From: Burkholderiales bacterium
GTDB lineage: Bacteria > Pseudomonadota > Gammaproteobacteria > Burkholderiales > Burkholderiaceae_C
Length of the DNA stretch: 5,877 nt
Direction: 5' to 3'
Assembly (NCBI GenBank): GCA_947462175.1
Contig: CANHOE010000180.1
Coordinates: forward strand, 1-5,877
Shown: piece by piece, positions 1-5,742 of the stretch
Layout of the letters: every line of letters starts with the position of its first letter
Numbering within the stretch: position 1 is the first letter of the stretch
The notes under the pieces: generated by a model
Told to the model about the DNA's origin: nothing
What the model saw: the letters and a program-made list of their open reading frames with translations, nothing else
Databases searched by the model: none
Program-made: the position numbers and the translations under genes

Positions 1-1
1 G

Positions 2-139
2 CTCGGCAAGACGATGGGCGTGCTCGCGGTGGCGCTGGCGGCGGTGAACGTCTTCGGTGGCTTCCTCGTCACGCGGCGCATGCTGGAGATGTTCAAGAAG
101 AAGGAAAAGAAGGCTGTAGCGCCGGAGGCTGCCAAGTGA
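2..139 (+). CDS. pntA: NAD(P) transhydrogenase alpha chain, membrane part, 3' end (partial)
   Basis: Only the last 45 codons and the TGA stop are in the window; the gene begins upstream. The visible peptide has a final hydrophobic helix (GVLAVALAAVNVFGGFLV, about residues 6-23 of the fragment) followed by TRRMLEMFKKK and a charged, alanine-rich tail ending in PEAAK. The block GGFLVTRRMLEMFKKK matches the known C-terminus of PntA (E. coli-like GGFxVTxRMLxMF). The partner gene pntB follows at once, its GTG start overlapping this stop by four bases, which fixes the identity. The protein is part of the inner-membrane proton-translocating transhydrogenase. Whether alpha is one chain (pntA) or split into pntAA and a short membrane subunit pntAB, as in many proteobacteria, cannot be decided because the 5' part is missing. 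The lysine/alanine tail beyond FKKK is longer than in E. coli PntA. Confidence 0.9.
   Translation, partial: LGKTMGVLAVALAAVNVFGGFLVTRRMLEMFKKKEKKAVAPEAAK
124..128 (+). promoter_or_regulatory. Shine-Dalgarno site for pntB
   Basis: GGAGG lies seven bases upstream of the GTG at 136, inside the last codons of the preceding transhydrogenase gene. It supports the GTG as the true start of pntB and fits translational coupling through the GTGA overlap. Confidence 0.8.
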
Positions 140-1575
140 GCCTGAACCTCGTCACGCTGCTGTATCTGATTGCGAGCGTCTGCTTCATCCAGGCCTTGAA
201 AGGCCTGAGCCACCCGACCACCTCGATCCGTGGCAACCTGTTCGGCATGGTCGGTATGGCCATCGCCGTGGCCACTACCGCTGCGCTCATCGTCAAGCTG
301 GCCGACGGGCATTTGGGCGGCATGGTCTACGTGCTGGGCGCGCTGGTGGTGGGCGGAGGCATCGGCGCGACCATGGCCAACCGCGTCGAGATGACCAAGA
401 TGCCGGAGCTCGTCGCCTTCATGCACAGCATGATCGGTCTGGCGGCGGTGTTCATCGCCGTGGCCGCCGTGGCTGAACCGCATGCATTTGGCATCGTGGC
501 CAAACCGATCGATGGGGTGGTCCTGCCGATTCCGACAGGCAACCGGCTGGAGCTGTTCCTCGGTGCTGCCATCGGGGCCATCACCTTCAGCGGCTCGGTG
601 ATTGCCTTCGGCAAGCTCAGCGGCAAGTACAAGTTCCGGCTGTTCCAGGGCGCCCCGGTGCAGTTTGCCGGCCAGCACAAGCTGAACCTTGTCCTCGGCC
701 TGAGCCTGCTCGGCCTGGGCCTGGTGTTCATGTTCACCGGAAGCTGGACCGCGTTCTTCGCGATGCTGGTGCTCGCCTTCGTTTTGGGCGTGCTGATCAT
801 CATCCCGATCGGCGGCGCGGACATGCCGGTGGTGGTGAGCATGTTGAACAGCTACAGCGGCTGGGCAGCGGCCGGCATCGGTTTCAGCCTCAACAACGCG
901 ATGCTGATCATCGCCGGCAGCCTGGTGGGCAGCTCGGGCGCGATCCTGAGCTACATCATGTGCAAGGCGATGAACCGCTCGTTCTTCAACGTCATCGGCG
1001 GTGGATTCGGGGGCGAATCGGCCGCGGCGGGCGGCGCCAAGGCCGAAGCACGGCCGGTCAAGAGCGGAAGCGCCGACGACGCGGCCTTCGTGCTGGGCAA
1101 CGCAGAAACCGTGGTCATCGTGCCGGGCTACGGCCTCGCCGTGGCCCGCGCCCAGCACGCAGTGAAGGAACTGGCCGCCAAGCTGACCGAAAAGGGCATC
1201 ACGGTGAAGTACGCGATCCACCCAGTGGCGGGCCGCATGCCGGGCCACATGAACGTGTTGCTGGCCGAGGCCGAAGTGCCTTACGACCAGGTGTTCGAGA
1301 TGGAAGACATCAATGGCGAGTTCGGTCAGGCCGACGTGGCCATCATCCTCGGCGCCAACGACGTGGTGAACCCGGCCGCACTGACCAAGGGCAGCCCGAT
1401 CTACGGCATGCCCATCCTCGAGGCCTACAAGGCCAAGACCATCATCGTCAACAAGCGCTCGATGGCTGCGGGCTATGCCGGCCTCGACAACGAGCTGTTC
1501 TACATGGACAAGACCATGATGGTCTTCGGCGACGCGAAGAAGGTCGTCGAGGACATGGTCAAGGCCATCGAGTGA
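136..1575 (+). CDS. pntB: NAD(P) transhydrogenase subunit beta, proton-translocating
   Basis: This is the beta subunit of the inner-membrane transhydrogenase, which couples inward proton flow to hydride transfer from NADH to NADP+ and so supplies NADPH. The 479-residue product is slightly longer than E. coli PntB (462). Residues 1-287 are mostly hydrophobic and form the multi-helix membrane domain. It carries His97 (FMHSMIGLAAV), Asp229 (GGADMPVVVSMLNSYSGW) and Asn238, equivalent to the family's functional His91, Asp213 and Asn222. An Ala/Gly/Lys-rich linker spans about 292-315. The NADP-binding domain III follows, with VPGYGLAVARAQ (329-340), IHPVAGRMPGHMNVLLAEA (361-379), GANDVVNP (406-413) and NKRSMAAGYAGLDN (439-452). 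No key residue appears missing. The start is GTG, backed by GGAGG and the four-base overlap with the alpha-chain gene. A strong hairpin shortly after the stop probably ends the operon. Confidence 0.98.
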   Translation: MSLNLVTLLYLIASVCFIQALKGLSHPTTSIRGNLFGMVGMAIAVATTAALIVKLADGHLGGMVYVLGALVVGGGIGATMANRVEMTKMPELVAFMHSMIGLAAVFIAVAAVAEPHAFGIVAKPIDGVVLPIPTGNRLELFLGAAIGAITFSGSVIAFGKLSGKYKFRLFQGAPVQFAGQHKLNLVLGLSLLGLGLVFMFTGSWTAFFAMLVLAFVLGVLIIIPIGGADMPVVVSMLNSYSGWAAAGIGFSLNNAMLIIAGSLVGSSGAILSYIMCKAMNRSFFNVIGGGFGGESAAAGGAKAEARPVKSGSADDAAFVLGNAETVVIVPGYGLAVARAQHAVKELAAKLTEKGITVKYAIHPVAGRMPGHMNVLLAEAEVPYDQVFEMEDINGEFGQADVAIILGANDVVNPAALTKGSPIYGMPILEAYKAKTIIVNKRSMAAGYAGLDNELFYMDKTMMVFGDAKKVVEDMVKAIE

Positions 1576-1580
1576 TCGCA

Positions 1581-1626
1581 GGGCCGGTCCAGCGAGCGCT
1601 GCACAGGCAGCCTCGCTCCACGGCCC
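1581..1626 (+). terminator. Two-part hairpin after pntB, probable transcript end
   Basis: The outer arms GGGCCG (1581-1586) and CGGCCC (1621-1626) are perfectly complementary. After an asymmetric internal loop, inner arms AGCGAG (1591-1596) and CTCGCT (1612-1617) pair. Across a single bulged C (1597), GCTGC (1598-1602) pairs with GCAGC (1607-1611) around the tetraloop ACAG. In total 17 base pairs start six bases after the pntB stop. No T-run follows, so it is not a classical intrinsic terminator. It may be a terminator of the T-poor kind common in high-GC genomes, or an mRNA 3'-end stabiliser. The pairing is seen directly; the role is inferred from position. Confidence 0.5.
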
Positions 1627-1659
1627 GAGGCATTGAACAATGAGCGCTCGGTATGAACC

Positions 1660-1938
1660 TTGCGGCTTTTCCCAGATGCTTGGTGGCCACGAGAGATCAC
1701 CGACGCGCAGCGCGGGGATGTCTACGACTGCGGCATCGGCAAGCTGGAAAGCCTGTCGAGGCTGAGCGTTGCCGCCTTGATGGGGCTGGTCTTCATCGTC
1801 ATCACCGTCAATGCGGTGCGTGGGCTGCTGTCACCTTCCCATGTCGGCGGGATCGGGGTGACCACCAGCCTGGTGGCACAAGTGGTCGTCGGCAGCATCC
1901 TGAAGCTCGGGCCGGAGCACAGCAGCCCCTCACTGTGA
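1660..1938 (+). CDS. Unrecognised small putative membrane protein (possibly a decayed gene)
   Basis: I do not recognise this 92-residue ORF. It starts at TTG, two codons after an in-frame stop, with no clear Shine-Dalgarno site. The product has a mixed polar N-terminus (PDAWWPREITDAQRGDVYD, 5-23), a convincing hydrophobic helix at about 36-57 (SVAALMGLVFIVITVNAVRG) and a weaker hydrophobic stretch at about 63-82. Unlike the Arg/Ala/Gly-rich shadow frames nearby, its residue composition is balanced and its codons mostly end in G or C, as in real genes here. Another ATG at 1653 in a different frame gives MNLAAFP and could join PDAWW by a one-base frameshift near the TTTTCCC run, so this may be a damaged gene. 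An internal ATG (codon 41) would give only the hydrophobic part. It lies alone between pntB and fadD, so context gives no function. It may also be non-coding. Confidence 0.4.
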   Translation: MRLFPDAWWPREITDAQRGDVYDCGIGKLESLSRLSVAALMGLVFIVITVNAVRGLLSPSHVGGIGVTTSLVAQVVVGSILKLGPEHSSPSL

Positions 1939-2017
1939 CGGCAAGCTGTCGCATCACCCGATGGCGGGTCTTGAGCGATCCCTCAGAATCCAGCGATCGC
2001 AATGGAGCCGGGGCGCC
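1939..2017 (+). other. Leader region upstream of fadD
   Basis: This 79-base gap holds a short hairpin, ACCCG (1956-1960) with CGGGT (1965-1969) around ATGG, and GCGATC twice, 18 bases apart (1975-1980 and 1993-1998), the second inside the palindrome GCGATCGC (1993-2000). A TTGAGC at 1971 has no acceptable -10 partner at normal spacing, so I cannot assign a sigma-70 promoter. If fadD has its own promoter it should be here or within the preceding ORF. Confidence 0.3.
2004..2007 (+). promoter_or_regulatory. Shine-Dalgarno site deciding the fadD start
   Basis: GGAG lies ten bases upstream of the ATG at 2018. It supports that start over the in-frame ATG at 1961, which would add 19 residues (MAGLERSLRIQRSQWSRGA) not found in the family and whose codon sits in the loop of a small hairpin. 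Confidence 0.6.
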
Positions 2018-3691
2018 ATGGAAAAAATCTGGCTCAAGCATTACCCACCCAGCGTGCCAGCGCTGATCGATGTGGCCGAGTGCGACTCGCTGGTCGCCTT
2101 GCTGGAAGACAGCTTCCGCAAGTACCGCGATCTGCCAGCCTGCAAGTTCATGGGCCACACGCTCAGTTTCGGCAAGATCGACGCGCTGTCGACCGACTTT
2201 GCGGCATGGCTGCAGGCCCAGGGTTTCGTCAAGGGTGACCGCGTTGCGCTGATGATGCCCAACGTGCCTCAGTACCCCATCGCAGTCGCCGGCGTGCTAA
2301 GGGCGGGCTGCGTGGTGGTCAACGTCAATCCGCTTTACACACCTCGCGAGCTCGAACACCAGCTGAGGGATTCCGGAGCGACCGGCATCGTGGTGCTGGA
2401 AAACTTCGCGACCACGCTGCAACAGGTGTTGCCCACGGTGGCGGTGCGCAAGATCGTCATCACGGCGCTGGGCGACCTGCTCGGTGCGCCCAAATCGTGG
2501 ATCGTCAACACGGTCGTGCGCCATGTGAAAAAGCTGGTGCCACCGTACGCGCTGCCCGGCGCGGTGCGCTTCAACGCCGCCCTGTCTACAGGACGGCAGC
2601 ACACGTTGCGGCCAACAGCAGTCGGCCCGGACGACATCGCGGTGCTGCAGTACACCGGCGGCACCACCGGCGTCAGCAAGGGCGCTGTATTGCTCCACCG
2701 CAACCTCGTGGCCAACATCCTGCAGTCGGAAGCCTGGTACGGCCCGGCGCTGAAGAAGATTCCCGCTGGCGTGCAGATCCTGACAGCCTGTGCGCTGCCG
2801 CTCTATCACATCTTCGGCTTCAACACGAACATGATGCTGGGGCTGCGCATGGGCGGCTGCAGCCTGCTGATCCCCAATCCGCGCGACCTGCCTGCCGTTT
2901 TCAAGACCCTGTCCGGCGAGCGCGTCCACAGCTTCCCGGCCGTGAACACGCTGTTCCGCGCGATGGCCAGCCACCCGGATTTCGACCACGTGGACTGGAG
3001 CCAGCTGGTCATCTCGGTGGGTGGTGGCATGGCCGTGCACAGTGCGACCGCACAGCTGTGGCTGGAGAAGACCGGCTGCCCGATCGTGGAGGGCTACGGT
3101 CTGTCGGAGACCTCGCCGACCGCCAGCTGCAACCCGATCGACAGCACCAGCTTCAGCGGCACCATCGGCCTGCCGATGCCCAATACCGAGATGAAGCTGG
3201 TCGACGAAGCGGGCAATGAAGTGCCGCTGGGTGTGCCCGGCGAGATCGCGATCCGCGGCCCGCAGGTGATGGCCGGCTACTGGCAGCGGCCGGAGGAAAC
3301 GGCCCAGTCGATGACGGCCGATGGCTTCTTCCGCTCGGGCGACATCGGCACCGTGGACGAGCGCGGCTACTTCAAGATCATCGACCGCAAGAAGGACATG
3401 ATCAAGGTCAGCGGGTTCAACGTGTACCCCAACGAGGTCGAGGAAGTGGTCTCGCAGCTGGCGGGCGTGGCCGAATGTGCGGCGGTCGGGGTGCCTGACG
3501 ACAAGGCGGGCGAGGTGATCAAGCTGGTCATCGTGCGCAGCAACGAGCACCTCACCGAGGCCGCGGTACGCGCCCATTGCGAAGCAATGCTGGCAGGCTA
3601 CAAGCGGCCGCGCGTGATCGAGTTCCGCACCGAAATGCCCAAGACCAACGTCGGCAAGATCCTGCGGCGCGTGTTGCGCGACGGTGGCTGA
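2018..3691 (+). CDS. fadD: Long-chain-fatty-acid-CoA ligase (acyl-CoA synthetase)
   Basis: This 557-residue member of the ANL superfamily makes an acyl-adenylate from a fatty acid and ATP, then transfers the acyl group to CoA, feeding beta-oxidation or phospholipid synthesis at the inner face of the membrane. From the ATG at 2018 the start MEKIWLKHYPPSVPALID aligns with E. coli FadD (MKKVWLNRYPADVPTEI), and the length is close to its 561. Visible motifs are MMPNVPQYP (79-87), VNVNPLYTPRELEHQL (101-116), the P-loop YTGGTTGVSKG (212-222), ALPLYHIFGF (259-268), EGYGLSET (358-365), the fatty-acyl signature region with SGDIG (440-444) and IDRKKDMIKVSGFNVYPNE (455-473), and the C-terminal PKTNVGKILRR (541-551) with catalytic Lys547. 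All core residues are present. rsmE follows after 20 bases and may share the transcript. Chain-length preference cannot be read from the sequence, and no operator was recognised. Confidence 0.96.
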   Translation: MEKIWLKHYPPSVPALIDVAECDSLVALLEDSFRKYRDLPACKFMGHTLSFGKIDALSTDFAAWLQAQGFVKGDRVALMMPNVPQYPIAVAGVLRAGCVVVNVNPLYTPRELEHQLRDSGATGIVVLENFATTLQQVLPTVAVRKIVITALGDLLGAPKSWIVNTVVRHVKKLVPPYALPGAVRFNAALSTGRQHTLRPTAVGPDDIAVLQYTGGTTGVSKGAVLLHRNLVANILQSEAWYGPALKKIPAGVQILTACALPLYHIFGFNTNMMLGLRMGGCSLLIPNPRDLPAVFKTLSGERVHSFPAVNTLFRAMASHPDFDHVDWSQLVISVGGGMAVHSATAQLWLEKTGCPIVEGYGLSETSPTASCNPIDSTSFSGTIGLPMPNTEMKLVDEAGNEVPLGVPGEIAIRGPQVMAGYWQRPEETAQSMTADGFFRSGDIGTVDERGYFKIIDRKKDMIKVSGFNVYPNEVEEVVSQLAGVAECAAVGVPDDKAGEVIKLVIVRSNEHLTEAAVRAHCEAMLAGYKRPRVIEFRTEMPKTNVGKILRRVLRDGG

Positions 3692-3711
3692 CAGCCGCCC
3701 TCATTCCACGG

Positions 3712-4437
3712 ATGCCACCCCGCTTCTTTGTTCCACCGCCATTGCGGGCAGGTGAGCACTGTGTGCTGCCGCCCGGGCCGACCCGTCACATGCAGGTGCT
3801 GCGCCTGCAACCCGGTGATGCGATCACGTTGTTCGATGGTCAGGGCGGCGAATGGCAGGCGCGCATCGAACAGATGGGGCGCAGCGTGGTGTCGGTGCAG
3901 GTCCTGGCACATCAGCCTGTCGACCGCGAACTCGCCTTCGAGGTGACGATAGCGATGGGCATGCCGGCCAACGAGCGGATGGACAGCGTCGTCGAGAAGG
4001 CGACCGAGCTGGGCGTCGCCGTCATACAGCCCTTGATGTGCGAGCGCTCGGTGTTGCGCCTGGCTGGCGAGCGGGCCGACAAGAAGGTGGCCCATTGGCA
4101 ATCGGTGGCCGTGGCGGCGAGTGAACAGTGCGGTCGAACCCGGGTGCCGACGGTGCAGCCGGTACGCGCCTTGTCGGCCTGGCTGGCGGCGCTGTCGTCG
4201 GAAGCGATCGTCCAGCGGCATGTGCTGAGCCTGCGTGCCGGCAGTCGCGGGCTCGCTGCGGGGCAGGCCGGCGAGGCACGGCTGTTCCTCAGCGGACCCG
4301 AAGGAGGCCTGTCCGAAGTCGAAGAGCAAGCCGCGCTGGGCGCCGGATTTCAGCCGATGTCGCTCGGTCCGCGCGTGCTGCGCGCCGACACTGCGCCGCT
4401 CGCCGTGCTGGCCGCCTTGTCGGTGTCGCCGCGCTGA
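3712..4437 (+). CDS. rsmE: 16S rRNA (uracil(1498)-N(3))-methyltransferase
   Basis: RsmE methylates N3 of U1498 in helix 44 of 16S rRNA, near the decoding centre, using S-adenosylmethionine. The 241-residue product matches the family length (E. coli 243). The start MPPRFFVPPPLRAG is typical (MRxPRxFV). An N-terminal PUA-like RNA-binding domain covers about 1-70, with the HMQVLRLQPGD segment (26-36). The SPOUT (trefoil-knot) domain follows, with EKATELGV (95-102), ERSV (111-114), SEQCGR (137-142), LSGPEGGLSEVE (193-204) and LGPRVLRADTAPLAVLAAL (218-236). The last block usually reads LRTETA; here it is LRADTA, a change in the cofactor-binding knot. The frame is open upstream into fadD, but only the ATG at 3712 gives a family-like start. 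No good Shine-Dalgarno site precedes it, so coupling to fadD translation across the 20-base gap is likely. It converges with the minus-strand methyltransferase gene. Confidence 0.94.
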   Translation: MPPRFFVPPPLRAGEHCVLPPGPTRHMQVLRLQPGDAITLFDGQGGEWQARIEQMGRSVVSVQVLAHQPVDRELAFEVTIAMGMPANERMDSVVEKATELGVAVIQPLMCERSVLRLAGERADKKVAHWQSVAVAASEQCGRTRVPTVQPVRALSAWLAALSSEAIVQRHVLSLRAGSRGLAAGQAGEARLFLSGPEGGLSEVEEQAALGAGFQPMSLGPRVLRADTAPLAVLAALSVSPR

Positions 4438-4452
4438 TATCGAGCGCGCTGA

Positions 4453-4486
4453 GCCGCAACTCAACGCGGCGGGGTCGCCTCGCCGC
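4453..4486. terminator. Possible bidirectional terminator between convergent genes
   Basis: The rsmE stop (4437) and the minus-strand stop (4461) are 23 bases apart. Two alternative hairpins share one arm: GCCGC (4453-4457) with GCGGC (4466-4470), or GCGGCG (4466-4471) with CGCCGC (4481-4486). They are mutually exclusive and partly inside the minus-strand gene. No T-run is present on either strand. They may stop converging transcription, but GC-rich sequence makes such pairings common. Confidence 0.25.
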
Positions 4487-5720
4487 GCATCGTGCCGGCC
4501 ACCAGATCGAAGCGGAACAGTCGGCATTCGATGGGGCCATTCCACATTGGCGTGCGGCGAGATTCCTTGAGTCGCATCGCGCCGGGCAGTTTCATGTCGG
4601 GACTGAGCACATGGGCCGTCCAGCCGGCCGGGTGCCGGGTGTAGGCGCGCTTCCAGTGCGCACTCAGCCGCGCAAAGAAGTCGTCGGGCAAGTCCTTGTT
4701 GCCGGGGTCTGCGCTCGATGTGCGCGGCGATGACCCGGCCTTGCCCGCCACCTCGATGCGCTCGCCGTAGGGTGGGTTCAGCATCAGCGTGCCGGGCAGG
4801 TCGTCTGGCAACTCAGGCGCCGGGCGCTCCAGCGCGTCGCCGCCGTTGAAGGTGATGGCGGCCTCGACGCCGGCGCGCTGCGCATTGCGGCGCGCAAAGT
4901 CGACCATGCGGAAGGACACGTCGCTGGCATGGATCGGCACGGCCGACGCATGGATGCGCGCGTGCGCGTGGCTGCGCAGCCGCTGCAGCTCGGCACGCAT
5001 CTCGGGCGTGGCAAACGGCAGCAGGCGCTCGAAGGCGAATCTGCGCTTGAGGCCCGGCGCAATGCCGCAGGCGATCTGCGCCGCTTCGATCGCGATCGTG
5101 CCCGATCCGCAGCACGGGTCGTGCAGCGCACCGCCCGCGTCCGGACGGCCTTGCCAACCCGCGGCAGCCAGCATCGCGGCGGCCAAGGTTTCCTTCAGCG
5201 GCGCATCGCCCTTGTCCTCGCGCCAGCCGCGCTTGAACAGCGGCTCGCCGGAGGTGTCGACGTAAAGCGCCGCACGCTCTTCGCCCAGGTGCAGCACCAG
5301 CGCCAGATCGGGTTGGCGAATGTCGACGCTTGGGCGTTCACCGGTGGCGTCGCGCAGCACATCACAGACCGCATCCTTGATGCGCAGCGCCGCGAAGTTG
5401 AGGCTGCGCAGCGGACTGCGGTGGGCCGTGGTGTCGACGCGCAGGGTGTGTTGCGGTGTGATCCACTGCGTCCAGTCAACGCTGGCGGCCAGGTCGTACA
5501 GCGCCTGCTCATCGCGGTACGGGCCTTCAGCCACCTCGACCAGCACCCGTTGCGCGAGGCGCGACTCGAGGTTCAGCACCATCACCTCGCTCGGGCCGCC
5601 ATCGAGTGCGATTCCACCGCGAAGCGCGTGCACGGCCAACTCCGGCAGCACACGCCTGACTTCGTCAGCGAGCAACGCCTCGACGCCGGCGGCGCACGGT
5701 AGAAAAAAGGGAGCAGTCAT
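4461..5720 (-). CDS. rlmL: RlmL-type THUMP-domain 23S rRNA guanine-N2 methyltransferase
   Basis: The 419-residue product is a class I SAM-dependent RNA methyltransferase of the RlmL/YpsC family, which makes m2G2445 in 23S rRNA. The N-terminus FFLPCAAGVEALLADEV matches the family start (FAxxxxGLExLLxxEL). A THUMP RNA-binding domain covers about 60-155, including the RSPLRSLNFAALRIKDAV stretch (101-118) and VDIRQPDLALVLHL (132-145). The Rossmann methyltransferase domain follows: LFKRGWR (161-167), SAM-binding motif I DPCCGSGTIAIEAA (201-214), and the catalytic NPPYGER motif (315-321) for guanine N2 methylation. A Gly/Ser-rich insert (about 325-342) follows that motif. It corresponds to only the first half of the E. 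coli RlmKL fusion (about 700 residues); the RlmK half, which makes m7G2069, is absent. The exact target is inferred from the family. The ATG at 5720 lies 22 bases after the rpoN stop, without a clear Shine-Dalgarno site. Confidence 0.9.
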   Translation of the reverse strand: MTAPFFLPCAAGVEALLADEVRRVLPELAVHALRGGIALDGGPSEVMVLNLESRLAQRVLVEVAEGPYRDEQALYDLAASVDWTQWITPQHTLRVDTTAHRSPLRSLNFAALRIKDAVCDVLRDATGERPSVDIRQPDLALVLHLGEERAALYVDTSGEPLFKRGWREDKGDAPLKETLAAAMLAAAGWQGRPDAGGALHDPCCGSGTIAIEAAQIACGIAPGLKRRFAFERLLPFATPEMRAELQRLRSHAHARIHASAVPIHASDVSFRMVDFARRNAQRAGVEAAITFNGGDALERPAPELPDDLPGTLMLNPPYGERIEVAGKAGSSPRTSSADPGNKDLPDDFFARLSAHWKRAYTRHPAGWTAHVLSPDMKLPGAMRLKESRRTPMWNGPIECRLFRFDLVAGTMRGEATPPR

Positions 5721-5742
5721 GCGGGTTTGGCGGGCAACCCGC
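5721..5742 (-). repeat. Perfect inverted repeat filling the rpoN to rlmL spacer
   Basis: On the plus strand GCGGGTT (5721-5727) and AACCCGC (5736-5742) are exact reverse complements around an 8-base loop. The repeat begins right after the minus-strand rpoN stop (5743) and ends right before the minus-strand ATG (5720), so it is the whole spacer. In the minus-strand RNA a shorter alternative stem, GCGGG with CCCGC around UUG, is also possible. It could be an attenuator or terminator after rpoN, or a structure that limits initiation at the next gene. Confidence 0.6.

Noticed and set aside
960..1643. A 227-codon plus-strand frame overlapping the end of pntB
   Set aside because: Extremely Arg/Gly-rich product typical of a frame-shifted reading of GC-rich DNA; pntB fully explains the stretch.
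1640..1765. ATG-started 41-codon ORF (MSARYEPCGF...) after pntB
   Set aside because: Short, no ribosome site, Ser/Thr/Arg-rich shadow-like composition, and it overlaps the better candidate frame starting at 1660.
1874..1889. TGGCAC resembling the -24 half of a sigma-54 promoter
   Set aside because: The -12 position reads GTCG instead of TTGC at the required spacing, so the essential GC is absent, and the site lies inside the candidate small ORF.
1961..2017. Upstream ATG giving a 576-residue FadD
   Set aside because: The extra 19 residues have no counterpart in FadD proteins, whereas the ATG at 2018 aligns with the family N-terminus and has a GGAG site.
2297..3577. A 426-codon open frame on the minus strand opposite fadD
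   Set aside because: It is an antisense shadow of high-GC coding sequence: rich in His, Arg, Ala and Asp with no family motif, while the plus strand encodes an unmistakable FadD.
3598..4545. A 315-codon open frame on the minus strand across rsmE
   Set aside because: Its composition is Arg/His/Gln-rich, it has no recognisable domain and it overlaps both rsmE and the end of the methyltransferase gene; it is a shadow frame.
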